DNA of 64,000 nt from Alicyclobacillus pomorum DSM 14955 (lineage in GTDB: Bacteria > Bacillota > Bacilli > Alicyclobacillales > Alicyclobacillaceae), in NCBI RefSeq assembly GCF_000472905.1, contig NZ_AXAR01000003.1, positions 3,054 through 67,053 of the forward strand, read 5' to 3'. The notes beneath the pieces were generated by a model. That model saw only the letters and a program-made list of their open reading frames with translations. It did no database searches and was not told the origin of the DNA. This document shows, piece after piece, positions 26,547 through 35,639 of the stretch (the first letter of the stretch is position 1; each line of letters opens with the position of its first letter). The translations under genes were made by a program, and so were the position numbers.

Positions 26547-27425
26547 CTACACGGTACCCGTTGGCGATGACAAGGGACTGCGGGTATAAACAAATTGACC
26601 AGTGGCTGCTGCATACTTACGTGTGATGGCCCCGCCGCTGAGGAGATGTTGCAGATGTGCTTGAACGGTTTTGCGGGCGACCCACAGTGCGGCATCCGGA
26701 ACAATCCCGTCGTACAACAAGCTCACCAGTTCTTGCAGGGTACGTGGCGCCTGTGCAATCAACTGAACAATCTCCTGTTCGCGCTGTTGACGACGTTTCA
26801 AAAGCGCTGTTGCGGCCTCTGCGGGATTTGGTAATGCTTTGCCGTGGCCCGGTCCCGCTATCTCGCAACCGCTGTGCTCAATCGCTCGAAGCGCGTCGAA
26901 GTACGGTGCCATGTGTCCGTCGGGCGGGCCAATCCATACGGAACCGTCACCTGTCATGTGGTCACCGACGAGAACCACCTTGTCTGCCGGAATGCGGATG
27001 TGGACGTGGCCATGCGTGTGACCCGGATGATGGTCGACGTGCACAGTCAGGCCGTTGACATCGTACGTTGACTGGATGGGCTTTACGTCCCAGTTGAAAC
27101 CTATCTGCTGAATGACTGCAGGCTGATCCAGGCGATGGACGTGGATGGGGGCATGATATGCCCTCTGGAAGAACGGCAGTCCTTGTGTGTGGTCACGGTG
27201 ATAGTGCGTGGCGAGCAGCGTGGTAACACGCTCGATTCCCTCTGCCTTGAGCGTATCCACCAGTTCCTGCAGCACGGCTTCGTCTTCGCTGCCGGCATCC
27301 ACGAGCAGCGCGGTACTCCCGTGATGAATGACGTATGTATTCGTTTCATAGGAAGGGGGAAGCGTGGGCGTCGGGACAGCCACTTGCAACACGTGCTCCG
27401 ACAACCGCACTGCGTTCACTTGCAC
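26547..27425 (-). CDS. MBL-fold metallohydrolase (LACTB2-like)
   Basis: A 292-residue metallo-beta-lactamase-fold hydrolase. The metal motif THYHRDHTQG (HxHxDH, about residues 73-82) and further ligands PGHTHGHVHIRI (His), VGDHMTG (Asp) and GPGHG (His) are all present. The C-terminal part (about 200-275) is a helical winged-helix-like extension, as in LACTB2-type enzymes. The substrate could be a nucleic acid or a thioester. The GTG start at 27425 follows GGAGTGAGG. It is divergent from the cobalamin adenosyltransferase gene. Confidence 0.82.
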   Translation of the reverse strand: MQVNAVRLSEHVLQVAVPTPTLPPSYETNTYVIHHGSTALLVDAGSEDEAVLQELVDTLKAEGIERVTTLLATHYHRDHTQGLPFFQRAYHAPIHVHRLDQPAVIQQIGFNWDVKPIQSTYDVNGLTVHVDHHPGHTHGHVHIRIPADKVVLVGDHMTGDGSVWIGPPDGHMAPYFDALRAIEHSGCEIAGPGHGKALPNPAEAATALLKRRQQREQEIVQLIAQAPRTLQELVSLLYDGIVPDAALWVARKTVQAHLQHLLSGGAITRKYAAATGQFVYTRSPLSSPTGTV

Positions 27426-27568
27426 GTTGCCTCACTCCTGTACGCAAATTTTGTGTCTCGAGTGTCAACCGCAGATGACAGCCTGTGTACCTCCCATAGT
27501 ACAATAAGTCGTGACAGAATGGTGTTGACTCGGAAAGCCATGAACGGTGTGCGTCTGGAGGGGAATGT

Positions 27569-28147
27569 ATGAAAATCTACACAAGATCTGGTGACGAAGG
27601 ACAAACGAGCTTGATTTACGGTCGGCGCGTTGGTAAGGACTCTCTGAGAGTGACGGCGTACGGGACCGTCGACGAAGCCAACTCCACCATCGGTGTGGCT
27701 GTCGCACACATCTCGTCGGACCCTCAATTTGCCGACGTTGTTCGGTTTTCAGAGCGTGTACAGCGCGATTTGTTTGACGTCGGACGCGACCTTGCCACGC
27801 CGGAGGACAAGCGCGACGGATTTTACATTAACCAGGCGGATGTGGATCTGCTGGAGCGAATGATTGACACACTGGACGCCGAGACGCCACCGCTCAAGCA
27901 ATTCGTTTTACCTGGAGGCCATCCTGCGGCTGCGGCGTTTCATCTTGCGCGAACCGTTGTACGGCGCGCTGAGCGGTGCATCGTCGCGTTGGAAAAGCAG
28001 GATACGGTCCAACCCATGATCCGCAAGTATCTCAATCGCTTGTCTGACCTGCTTTTCATCATGGCTCGAGTTGTCAACACCCGAACCGCCGTTGCGGAAC
28101 CGGGCGTCGATTTCCACGCAGCCAAGCCAAATCCATTCACGGAGTGA
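27569..28147 (+). CDS. Cob(I)alamin adenosyltransferase, PduO type
   Basis: This enzyme transfers the adenosyl group of ATP to cob(I)alamin, making adenosylcobalamin. The 192-residue protein has the PduO ATP motif YTRSGDEGQTSLIYG at the N-terminus, VTAYGTVDEANSTIG, and the C-terminal RTVVRRAERCIVAL with RLSDLLFIMARVVN. A GGAGGGG ribosome binding site precedes ATG 27569. The product is the cofactor of NrdJ, encoded 1.7 kb downstream. A HAD phosphatase gene follows within a few bases. Confidence 0.92.
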   Translation: MKIYTRSGDEGQTSLIYGRRVGKDSLRVTAYGTVDEANSTIGVAVAHISSDPQFADVVRFSERVQRDLFDVGRDLATPEDKRDGFYINQADVDLLERMIDTLDAETPPLKQFVLPGGHPAAAAFHLARTVVRRAERCIVALEKQDTVQPMIRKYLNRLSDLLFIMARVVNTRTAVAEPGVDFHAAKPNPFTE

Positions 28148-28152
28148 ACCGC

Positions 28153-28968
28153 ATGAACCACACACAACGTCGTTGGAAAGCGGCTCTCCTCGATTTGGAC
28201 GGGACGTTGTATCGAGGAGAGACCGTCATTCCCGGAGCAGTCGAGTTTGTACAAAGACTGCGCAAACGAGGGATTCAGCCTGTGTTTTTTACGAACAACG
28301 CCACGAGGACGCCGGGCGATGTTTGTCTCAAGTTGAAGCGGCTTGGATTTGACGCTTTCCCGAACGAGGTCTGCACGTCGGCGCAGGCAGCCGCTCGGTA
28401 TCTGCAGCGCGAGGTGGCCGAAGGTAGCAAGGTGGGGTACCTGGGCCAATCTGGACTGTCCTTCGCGCTAGAAGAGGCGGGACTGGTGCCAGTTTCCGTA
28501 GCAGCAGATGATGCAGACGTGATAGAATGTTCGGCGGCTGTGCTCGGACTGGATCCCACAGCCACATATCAGTCGTTGGCACGGTTTTGCAACCTCGTCG
28601 GACGTCTTGGCGCATTTGTCCTGACAAACGCGGACGTACGCCTTCCTGCGGATGATACGTTTCTCCCAGGCAATGGAGCACTTGGAAGCTTCGTCAGTAC
28701 CGCAACCGGCGTGTCTCCATACGTCGCGGGCAAACCAAATCCCGACTTTGTGCAGTACGTACTGGAACGATTCCAAGTATCTGTAGAGGACGTCCTGGTC
28801 ATCGGCGACAATCTCGAGACGGATGTCGCGAGCGGTGTGTTGAGTGGGGTATATACCATTCACGTTCAGACCGGTGTGGTCTATTCGGAAGCGCAAAACG
28901 GCGAAGTGCGCGGACAATGGCAGCCAAATGAGACGTGGCCGTCTGTCGCCTCGTTGTTTCAGGCATAA
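28153..28968 (+). CDS. HAD-IIA family phosphatase (NagD/AraL-like)
   Basis: A 271-residue HAD hydrolase with a C2 cap. Motif I is LLDLDGTLYRG (nucleophile Asp near residue 13), motif II is FFTNNATRTP, and the late motifs are GKPNPDFVQY and IGDNLETDVASG. NagD-type enzymes dephosphorylate sugar or nucleotide phosphates, often as housecleaning. ATG 28153 follows GGAG at the end of the adenosyltransferase gene, and the two appear to be co-transcribed. The substrate is not predictable. Confidence 0.88.
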   Translation: MNHTQRRWKAALLDLDGTLYRGETVIPGAVEFVQRLRKRGIQPVFFTNNATRTPGDVCLKLKRLGFDAFPNEVCTSAQAAARYLQREVAEGSKVGYLGQSGLSFALEEAGLVPVSVAADDADVIECSAAVLGLDPTATYQSLARFCNLVGRLGAFVLTNADVRLPADDTFLPGNGALGSFVSTATGVSPYVAGKPNPDFVQYVLERFQVSVEDVLVIGDNLETDVASGVLSGVYTIHVQTGVVYSEAQNGEVRGQWQPNETWPSVASLFQA

Positions 28969-29331
28969 ACGCTGGATAACCACGTTTTCTCCGAGTGTCG
29001 AAAAATATTCCCCCCAATTTTTTGCCCCTCGGCTGTGGCTGATTCTCTTAAAGCCCTGATGGGACGCGGAAAAATGAGAGATTTGCGGCGTTTTTTCATA
29101 GCCTTGATAACCACATATGTAGTGTGTATAATGAGCGATGTACGAATCGTGAACACTATATATATGGTGTGCACATTGCGGGTGCAGGATTCTCTGATGG
29201 TGAAGAGGTTGACTTGTGAGGCGTACCTCCATACATAACACGTCCAAACTGAACATGATAGGCCTTTGTGGCATCTATGTTTGACGATTTTTGTCGAATG
29301 TATAAGGTCGAGAAATGAGGCGGATGAAGGC
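28969..29331 (+). promoter_or_regulatory. Intergenic control region of nrdR-nrdJ with NrdR-box-like sites
   Basis: TTGATA (29104-29109), a 17-base spacer and TATAAT (29127-29132) form a promoter. The spacer is occupied by an NrdR-box-like palindrome (ACCACATATGTAGTGT, 29110-29125), and a second (ACACTATATATATGGT, 29153-29168) lies just after the -10. The NrdR consensus is close to acaCwAtATaTwGtgt. The centres are about four helical turns apart. This points to repression of nrdR-nrdJ by its own product. No gene is seen in the remaining sequence. Confidence 0.7.
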
Positions 29332-29808
29332 GTGAGATGTCCTTACTGTAGTACAGACAACTCCCGCGTTGTGGAGTCTCGCGCGGGGGACGACGGCAAC
29401 ACCATCCGGCGCCGCCGGGAATGCACCAACCCGGAATGTGCACGACGATTCACAACGTACGAACGCGTGGAGCAGCGGCCTCTGATGGTCATAAAGAAAG
29501 ACGCGAAGCGCGAAGAGTTTTCTTACGAAAAGCTGTATCGAGGCGTCATGAAGGCCTGTGAAAAGCGCCCCATTCCCGCCGAGAAAGTAGAAGAAGTCGT
29601 CGCTGGCATCGAGCGGTCGCTGCACCTTGAGTACGAGCGCGAAGTGCCATCTACCGTCATTGGCGAAAAAGTCATGGAGGCACTGCGCGAGCTCGACGGT
29701 GTCGCTTACGTTCGGTTCGCGTCTGTGTACCGTGAGTTCCGGGACGTGGAGACACTGGCTCAGGAGGTTCTTTCTCTGTTGACGGAATCCTCTGACAAGG
29801 GGAAGTGA
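29332..29808 (+). CDS. nrdR: Transcriptional regulator NrdR
   Basis: NrdR is a zinc-ribbon/ATP-cone repressor of ribonucleotide reductase genes that senses (d)ATP. The 158-residue protein starts with the zinc ribbon RCPYC...CTNPECARRFTTYERVE (residues 2-43) and continues with the ATP-cone MVIKKDAKREEFSYEKLYRGV (about 49-69). GTG 29332 is the family start (VRCPYC); the 22 upstream codons of the ORF are rejected. The next gene, nrdJ, starts 12 bases after its stop, so regulator and target form an operon. Confidence 0.95.
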   Translation: MRCPYCSTDNSRVVESRAGDDGNTIRRRRECTNPECARRFTTYERVEQRPLMVIKKDAKREEFSYEKLYRGVMKACEKRPIPAEKVEEVVAGIERSLHLEYEREVPSTVIGEKVMEALRELDGVAYVRFASVYREFRDVETLAQEVLSLLTESSDKGK

Positions 29809-29820
29809 GGAGTGAAAAGC

Positions 29821-32800
29821 ATGGAACAGACCATGGGTCAAAGCATGTTGCCTTTTACCGATGAAGACCGGCTGGGTAGCACCGGTGAGCGAATTGTTGC
29901 CGATAGGTACTTGTTGAAAGACGTGAAGAAAGACAGTCTCGCCGTCGGCTCGCTCGTGGTAGCGGTTTTAGATAAAAAGCGCGCTTATCACGAATTAGCG
30001 CGTGTCGTTGAGATTCACGAGGAAGACAAGACGGCGACCGTCGAGTTGAAAGACGGAGTCCGTGAGGTGCTGCCGTTTCACCAAATTGACGTGTTGCTGG
30101 AGACGGCTCCTCGCGACATGTGGCGTCGAGTGGCGCGTGGAGCGGCCGAAGTGACGAATGACCCTGAACTTTGGGCGGAAAAGTTCTACCAACTGCAGAG
30201 TCGATGGAAGTACGTTCCGGGCGGTCGCATTAACGCCTCCATGGGCACGGGGATGCAGACCACGAGTTACAACTGTTTCGTCATCCCGAGTGTGGGTCCA
30301 ACCATGCGCGATTACGCGGAGTCGTTTGGACAGACCCTGGAAATTCAAGCTCGGAGTGGCGGCGTTGGGATGAACCTGTCGCGCATCCCGCCACAGGGCA
30401 CGTACATTCCGGTCTCAGAAGGCTCTCGCGTGTCCGAACTGCACCTCGTGTTGGATGTATGGCACGCGGACCTGCCTGACTTTTTGACGACGACGTATCC
30501 GCACAGCACAAAGGTGGTTCGTCTCAATCGCGAGTTCTTGCGTGCGGTTGAAGAAGACGCACAGTGGCAGTTTGTGTTTCCAGAAACGTCCGTGGAAGGG
30601 TACGACGACCTTTGGAACGGAAAAATCGAGGATTGGATGGCTGCGGGTCTCCCGGTCAACTTCTCCGATCCGGTTTCCGCCCGCGAACTGTACGACCAAA
30701 TTCTACAGAGCGGCTCCCTCGTCATGACCGATTTGGTGGGCACCGTGTTGTATCCGGGAGACCGGCGAAGCACGATTGCCTCCACCCTGGGGGATATGTG
30801 GGAGCGCATGGCCGAGAAGAAGCGCGTCTCGGTGGTTCTGTCGTCGCTGCGTCCACGGTATAGTTACGTGCGGGGCGTGAACGGGCGGAGCTCTGGCGCG
30901 TATTCCTGGGGCATGCTCTACGACAAGGGCAACCAGGTCTTTGGGGACGGCTTCGGACCGGTCGGGGTCGGTGAAATTATGAGTGTTGGCTGTCAGTTGA
31001 CGCTGCAGGGCGGATCGCGCCGCGGTGCATTAATGTTGATTTTGAATGATAGGCACGCGGATGTCCTGAAGTTCATTCGCTGCAAACAGGTGGACGGCGT
31101 GATTACTGGTGCCAACATCTCTGTGGGTATTTCCGAGCGGTTCATGGAGGCGAAAGAAAACGACGAGCCTTGGGAAATCGGGTTTGTCCCGCAGACCGCA
31201 GTCTCGGAGTTTGACGGCGACTTTGATAAATGGACGGGCAGTGGACAACCCTTCGAAGTGACGGAGGTCCTGCCTGCGCGCGAACTGTGGGACGAATTGG
31301 TGACGTCCGCATGGAAATCGGCTGAGCCCGGTGTCGTGTTCTTGGGGCGGGCCAACCGGATGTCGAATTCATGGTATTTTAACCCGCTTGTGGCAACGAA
31401 CCCTTGCGGCGAGCAGCCACTCCCGGCAAACGGCATTTGTAACCTCGGCGCTGTCGTCTTGAGCCGCTTTGCGACCGGGTTCGAAGACTCCGGGCAACGT
31501 GTGGAGTTCCAGGACAAAGCGAAAGAAGCGTACATTCGCAGTTGGCTGCGGAAGCACTTTGACGAAGAGCGAACGGAGTTTTTGCTACACCACGTAAAGT
31601 GGGAAGAACTCGAGGAAACCACGCGGACAGGCATTCGATTCCAGGATGCGGTCATCGACGCCACATATTATCCGTTTGAAGAGAACCGGATCAACCAGAT
31701 GAGTGAACGCCGCGTTGGGCTTGGCATCATGGGCTTGCACGATTTGCTCTTGTACTGTGGTATTCGGTATGGTTCCGAAGAATCCGTGAAGTTTATCGAT
31801 GTGCTGATGGGCATGATGGCCGAGTGGGCCTACTTGGAATCTGTGGAATTGGCGAAGGAAAACGGCCCGTTCCCGAAATTTGACGCGGATCTCTTCCTGC
31901 AGTCTGGCTATATGCAACAAATGGCTGCGGAGCGCCCGCATGTGGTGGAGGCGATTCGTCAACACGGTGTGCGGAACGTCACAACCATGACCATCGCTCC
32001 AACGGGTACCACGGGTACGATGGTTGGTTGCTCGACCGGGTGTGAACCCTACTACGCGTGGTCGTACTTCCGCAACTCGCGCCTGGGCATGTTCGAAGAG
32101 CACGCGAGCATCGTTCAGGAGTATTATGAGACGCACCCTGGCGCAGAGCTTCCAGACTACTTCGTGACGGCAATGGACTTAGCGCCGGAGGATCACGTGC
32201 GGGTGCAGGGTGCGCTTCAGAAGTGGATTGACAGTTCGATATCGAAGACCTGCAACGCCCCGAATTCGTACACCGTGGAAGACACCAAGCGCTTGTACGA
32301 CTTGGCGTATGAACTGGGGTGCAAGGGGATTACCATCTACCGCGACGGCTCTCGTTCAGAACAAGTGTTGTCGCTGAAGAAGGAAGACGAGCAGAAAGAC
32401 GCCGCAAAGTCGGCAGAAGCCGCGAAGATGGTGGATGTGGCAGCTACAGTTGCACCGCAAACGGGACACCAGACGTACGTGAAACGTCGCCGTCCAGACG
32501 TGTTGTACGGCGCCACGTACAAAAAGGACACGCCGCTTGGAAAAGCGTACATCACCATCAACGACGATCCAGAGGAGCACCTGGCCCTCGAGATGTTTGT
32601 CAACATCGGCAAGGCGGGCAGCGACGTGTACGCCGCAAACGAAGCGCTCGGCCGCGCCATTACCCTGTATCTCAGAGATTCGCACAATCCGAACAAGGAA
32701 GCGGAATTGGTGAAGCACTTCGCGGGCATTGGCGGGTCCAACTCGGTCGGCTTCGGCGACCGCCGCATTACCTCCGTGCCGGATGCCATCGCCAAGGCTT

Positions 32801-33009
32801 TGATTGAGCACTCGGAAACGTTCCCGATGCGCAAGGCCGCTTTCAACGAATGGGCGAGCAGCCAGGAGACTGCGGCTGAGGAACCGGAACGCCCGACATT
32901 GCGCAACTATTCCATCGCGAAGGACTTGTGTCCGAATTGCCACCAAACCAGCTTGGTGCGCACCGGTGGCTGTTACGAATGCGAAGCGTGCGGTTATAGT
33001 AAGTGCTAA
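29821..33009 (+). CDS. nrdJ: B12-dependent (class II) ribonucleotide reductase
   Basis: NrdJ reduces ribonucleotides to deoxyribonucleotides with adenosylcobalamin as radical source and needs no oxygen. The 1062-residue protein has the redox Cys motif TSYNCFVIPS, the radical-site NPCGEQPLPANGICNLG (Asn-Cys-Glu), and the phosphate loop APTGTTGTMVGCSTGCEP. After residue about 860 comes a long family-typical extension, ending in a four-Cys motif, CPNCHQ then CYECEACGYSKC, which serves as zinc site or shuttle cysteines. ATG 29821 has GAGGAG eight bases upstream; GTG 29812 is too close. A terminator follows. Confidence 0.96.
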   Translation: MEQTMGQSMLPFTDEDRLGSTGERIVADRYLLKDVKKDSLAVGSLVVAVLDKKRAYHELARVVEIHEEDKTATVELKDGVREVLPFHQIDVLLETAPRDMWRRVARGAAEVTNDPELWAEKFYQLQSRWKYVPGGRINASMGTGMQTTSYNCFVIPSVGPTMRDYAESFGQTLEIQARSGGVGMNLSRIPPQGTYIPVSEGSRVSELHLVLDVWHADLPDFLTTTYPHSTKVVRLNREFLRAVEEDAQWQFVFPETSVEGYDDLWNGKIEDWMAAGLPVNFSDPVSARELYDQILQSGSLVMTDLVGTVLYPGDRRSTIASTLGDMWERMAEKKRVSVVLSSLRPRYSYVRGVNGRSSGAYSWGMLYDKGNQVFGDGFGPVGVGEIMSVGCQLTLQGGSRRGALMLILNDRHADVLKFIRCKQVDGVITGANISVGISERFMEAKENDEPWEIGFVPQTAVSEFDGDFDKWTGSGQPFEVTEVLPARELWDELVTSAWKSAEPGVVFLGRANRMSNSWYFNPLVATNPCGEQPLPANGICNLGAVVLSRFATGFEDSGQRVEFQDKAKEAYIRSWLRKHFDEERTEFLLHHVKWEELEETTRTGIRFQDAVIDATYYPFEENRINQMSERRVGLGIMGLHDLLLYCGIRYGSEESVKFIDVLMGMMAEWAYLESVELAKENGPFPKFDADLFLQSGYMQQMAAERPHVVEAIRQHGVRNVTTMTIAPTGTTGTMVGCSTGCEPYYAWSYFRNSRLGMFEEHASIVQEYYETHPGAELPDYFVTAMDLAPEDHVRVQGALQKWIDSSISKTCNAPNSYTVEDTKRLYDLAYELGCKGITIYRDGSRSEQVLSLKKEDEQKDAAKSAEAAKMVDVAATVAPQTGHQTYVKRRRPDVLYGATYKKDTPLGKAYITINDDPEEHLALEMFVNIGKAGSDVYAANEALGRAITLYLRDSHNPNKEAELVKHFAGIGGSNSVGFGDRRITSVPDAIAKALIEHSETFPMRKAAFNEWASSQETAAEEPERPTLRNYSIAKDLCPNCHQTSLVRTGGCYECEACGYSKC

Positions 33010-33017
33010 TACGTTAT

Positions 33018-33043
33018 GCGGGGGCTGCGGCCCCCGCTTTGTT
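33018..33043 (+). terminator. Terminator of nrdR-nrdJ
   Basis: GCGGGGGC (33018-33025) pairs with GCCCCCGC (33030-33037), loop TGCG, followed by TTTGTT. It lies nine bases after the nrdJ stop. Confidence 0.85.
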
Positions 33044-33106
33044 AATGTACAATACGGACGTTTTTCGACCGTTAAATGATCAAGTTTTGTGAAGGAAAGC
33101 TTCTAA

Positions 33107-33643
33107 TTATAAATTCCGCTCCAACAATATCCCCACTTGTTCTGCCATGACATGAGGTGGATAAGGCATTCCATTCTTAATCCACCATTCCACTACCCCT
33201 ACGTAAGACGCCACAATAAATTGAAGGACAACATCTTCACTTAAACCGCGATTTTTTCCTTTTGTTGTATCCACTTCATCTTTGAACTCTTCGATGAGAA
33301 ACTCAACGAACCGATTACGAAAATAAGGGGCACCTTTGCTGGCTAACATCGTCGAAAAGAATAAATAATTACGTTCAAGGTATTCGAACCAGGGCAGATT
33401 CGCATCTTTATAATCCAAGTCAGCTGCCGATTCGCACATTTCCCGTAGTTTATTCATGTGTTCTTCAATAAGCTTATCCAGTAGATCGAATTTATCCACG
33501 TAATGAAGATAGATGGTTCCTCGGCTAACGTTAGCCCGATCGGAAATATCCTGTATCGTAATGTCATCAAAGTTTTTTTCAGACATCAGTTCAATAACAG
33601 CCTTTTTTAACGCTTCTTGAGTTTTGAGTATTCGTCTATCCAC
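33107..33643 (-). CDS. TetR/AcrR family transcriptional regulator
   Basis: A 178-residue repressor. The N-terminal DNA-binding domain has the helix-turn-helix ITIQDISDRANVSRGTIYLHYVDKFDLL (about residues 28-55); the C-terminal helical domain, for ligand and dimerisation, is of unrecognised type. The start is GTG 33643 with AAGGAAG rather far upstream. It is divergent from the ADH gene, and a 26-base near-perfect palindrome at 33689-33714 lies between them. It marks the edge of a lower-GC block. It probably represses the ADH-cupin and SDR-AKR units; the inducer may be an aldehyde or another electrophile, which is inference only. Confidence 0.88.
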   Translation of the reverse strand: MDRRILKTQEALKKAVIELMSEKNFDDITIQDISDRANVSRGTIYLHYVDKFDLLDKLIEEHMNKLREMCESAADLDYKDANLPWFEYLERNYLFFSTMLASKGAPYFRNRFVEFLIEEFKDEVDTTKGKNRGLSEDVVLQFIVASYVGVVEWWIKNGMPYPPHVMAEQVGILLERNL

Positions 33644-33688
33644 TTTGGGTCACCAAACTTCCTTCAGGATTATGAACAATTATAATAC

Positions 33689-33714
33689 ATTTGTTCATTA
33701 ATGAACGAATGTGC
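33689..33714. promoter_or_regulatory. Palindromic operator between tetR and the ADH gene
   Basis: A 26-base inverted repeat with one mismatch; the core TGTTCATTAATGAAC is at 33694-33708. It overlaps the likely tetR promoter and lies just upstream of the ADH -35 (33727). The same core, TGTTCACTAATGTACA, recurs at 35465-35480 before the SDR promoter. Confidence 0.7.
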
Positions 33715-33726
33715 TCTGTTTAACCA

Positions 33727-33754
33727 TTGAAAGCATCCTGCATCTGTTTATAAT
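33727..33754 (+). promoter_or_regulatory. Promoter of the ADH-cupin operon
   Basis: TTGAAA (33727-33732), 16 bases, TATAAT (33749-33754). Sequence from 33720 to about 33805 is closely similar to 35494-35580, which holds the SDR promoter TTGCAA-16-TATAAT (35500-35527). Confidence 0.75.
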
Positions 33755-33836
33755 ACTACACAGATGTACATTAAAATATCAATGTCCATTATATGTGGCA
33801 GCTTGGCTTTACCAGTGCTAAGGAGTGAGAAAAAAC

Positions 33837-34877
33837 ATGACGATGACCCGTGTGCTAAGTGTCCCAAGCGCAAAAGCACCATTTGAAAAGACCACAATTG
33901 AGCGGAGAGAATTACGACCACACGACGTCTTCATCGATATTAAGTATTGCGGTATTTGCCACTCCGACATTCACAGTGCATTCGATGAATGGGGTGGCGG
34001 AATCTTTCCGATGGTTCCCGGTCACGAAATCGCCGGAGTCGTGGCAGCAGTCGGATCAGAAGTTACAAAATTTGCTGTCGGTGATCGCGTGGGCGTTGGT
34101 TGCTTTGTTGACTCCTGCGGAGAATGCGAATACTGCCTCAGTGGCGAGGAGCAATATTGTACGAAGGGCGTTATCTCAACATATAACGCATTGGATTACG
34201 ACGGCAATCCGACATACGGCGGGTATAGCCAAAAAATCGTTGTAACGGAAAACTTCGTTGTCCGTATTCCAGACGGTCTGGAACTGGATGTTGCAAGCCC
34301 GCTCTTGTGCGCAGGCATCACCACATACTCTCCTTTGAAGCACTGGAACGCCGGTCCAGGTAAAAAGATTGCCATTGTGGGGATGGGTGGTCTTGGTCAC
34401 CTGGCGATCCAATTTGCGCATGCCATGGGTGCTGAAGTAACGGTTTTGAGTCGGTCTACGAATAAGAAAGATGAAGCCCTCGGTTTTGGCGCAAATCATT
34501 ACTTTGCAACCAGTGATCCCGCTACATTCACTACGCTCGCTGGTCGTTTCGACCTCATCTTAAACACAGTGTCAGCAAATCTTGACGTTGATGCGTATTT
34601 ATCGATGCTTCGCGTAGATGGAACGCTTGTAAATGTCGGTGCACCAGCCGAGCCAGATAAGTACAGTGTGTTTTCCTTAATTATGGGTCGGCGTAGCATT
34701 GCCGGTTCACTCGTTGGTGGAATTCGGGAAACGCAAGAGATGCTTGATTTCGCCGCAGAGCACGGCATTGCCCCTAAAATTGAGGTGATCCGTGCTGACC
34801 AAGTCGACGAAGCATATCAGCGTGTTCTCCGTAGTGATGTGCGTTATCGATTCGTGATTGACATCTCGACTTTGTAA
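33837..34877 (+). CDS. Zinc-dependent NAD(P) alcohol dehydrogenase (CAD/YahK-like)
   Basis: A 346-residue medium-chain dehydrogenase/reductase that would reduce aldehydes or oxidise alcohols. The catalytic zinc ligands are in CGICHSDIH and PGHEIAG; the structural zinc uses [15 protein letters not shown] (about residues 95-109). The Rossmann motif is [19 protein letters not shown] and [10 protein letters not shown] follows, a Ser-Arg pair after the second strand that favours NADP. ATG 33837 is chosen, behind AAGGAG. It is the first gene of the TetR-controlled unit. Similarity of pattern to CAD-type AdhA/YahK proteins suggests aldehyde detoxification. Confidence 0.9.
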   Translation: MTMTRVLSVPSAKAPFEKTTIERRELRPHDVFIDIKYCGICHSDIHSAFDEWGGGIFPMVPGHEIAGVVAAVGSEVTKFAVGDRVGVGCFVDSCGECEYCLSGEEQYCTKGVISTYNALDYDGNPTYGGYSQKIVVTENFVVRIPDGLELDVASPLLCAGITTYSPLKHWNAGPGKKIAIVGMGGLGHLAIQFAHAMGAEVTVLSRSTNKKDEALGFGANHYFATSDPATFTTLAGRFDLILNTVSANLDVDAYLSMLRVDGTLVNVGAPAEPDKYSVFSLIMGRRSIAGSLVGGIRETQEMLDFAAEHGIAPKIEVIRADQVDEAYQRVLRSDVRYRFVIDISTL

Positions 34878-34929
34878 CTTGTAGAGATTCTCTTTGGTTC
34901 ACTAAATTGTTATACGAGGAGAAGAAAAT

Positions 34930-35346
34930 ATGGATAAATCAATTCATTTAAGTGAAAGTGTCATCTTTCCGAAGGGTCAAAAAATAACAAATGACTATTT
35001 CATAGGGGCAGCATGGCTTGAAATGCTTGTTCCTTATGACTCGACTTTTAATTGCCCAATAGGCAATGTCACGTTTGAACCAGGATCCAGAAATAATTGG
35101 CATAAGCATGCAGGTGGTCAGATTCTGCTGGTTACCGGCGGTAAAGGATATTATCAGGAAGAAGGCAAACCGGTACAGGTGCTTCATGAAGGGGATGTAG
35201 TAAAGATCCTTCCGGATGTAAAACATTGGCATGGTGCTACACCGGATAGCTGGTTTACACATATCGCGATAACTACTAATCCTCAAAAGGGAGACACCGA
35301 ATGGCTGGAACCCGTAACCGATGAAGAATATAACAAGTTAAAATAG
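34930..35346 (+). CDS. Cupin domain protein
   Basis: A 138-residue single-domain cupin. Cupin motif 1 is GSRNNWHKHAGGQILLVTGGKGYYQ (about residues 52-76) with two metal-binding His; motif 2 is GDVVKILPDVKHWHGA. Proteins of this size and pattern resemble carboxymuconolactone-linked or quercetinase-like cupins found beside SDR and AKR genes; no reaction is established. GAGGAG precedes ATG 34930. It follows the ADH gene by 52 bases and is closed by a terminator, so the two likely form an operon. Confidence 0.82.
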   Translation: MDKSIHLSESVIFPKGQKITNDYFIGAAWLEMLVPYDSTFNCPIGNVTFEPGSRNNWHKHAGGQILLVTGGKGYYQEEGKPVQVLHEGDVVKILPDVKHWHGATPDSWFTHIAITTNPQKGDTEWLEPVTDEEYNKLK

Positions 35347-35371
35347 CATTCCTGATCTTCTTTGATACACC

Positions 35372-35412
35372 ATGGGTTATCCAATTCAATTGGTTGACCC
35401 ATCTTTTGTTTT
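35372..35412 (+). terminator. Terminator of the ADH-cupin unit
   Basis: ATGGGTTATCCAATT (35372-35386) pairs with AATTGGTTGACCCAT (35388-35402) with one mismatch and a one-base centre, followed by CTTTTGTTTT. Confidence 0.75.
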
Positions 35413-35464
35413 CTGGAATGGTGACTCCGGGACACTGAGGTTTAATGAACTATTATTATTCGTC

Positions 35465-35545
35465 TGTTCACTAATGTACAAATCGTGTTTACTTAACCAT
35501 TGCAAGCATCATGCACTTGTTTATAATAATGTACAATTGTACATT
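35465..35545 (+). promoter_or_regulatory. SDR promoter with flanking palindromes
   Basis: TTGCAA (35500-35505), 16 bases, TATAAT (35522-35527). Upstream is TGTTCACTAATGTACA (35465-35480), like the tetR-ADH operator. Directly after the -10 is a perfect 18-base palindrome, AATGTACAATTGTACATT (35528-35545). Both are candidate sites for the TetR regulator. Confidence 0.72.
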
Positions 35546-35639
35546 AATTTATCAACGTTCATTATGTGCCGGAAGCTGGATATGGGGAAGTCGATTACTG
35601 TGCATTCAGTATGCGCCAGAAAGGATGGTGTCATCTGTT

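Noticed and set aside
35511-35639. A longer start for the SDR gene
   Set aside because: It would place the promoter -10 and the palindrome inside the coding region; ATG 35640 matches the family start.
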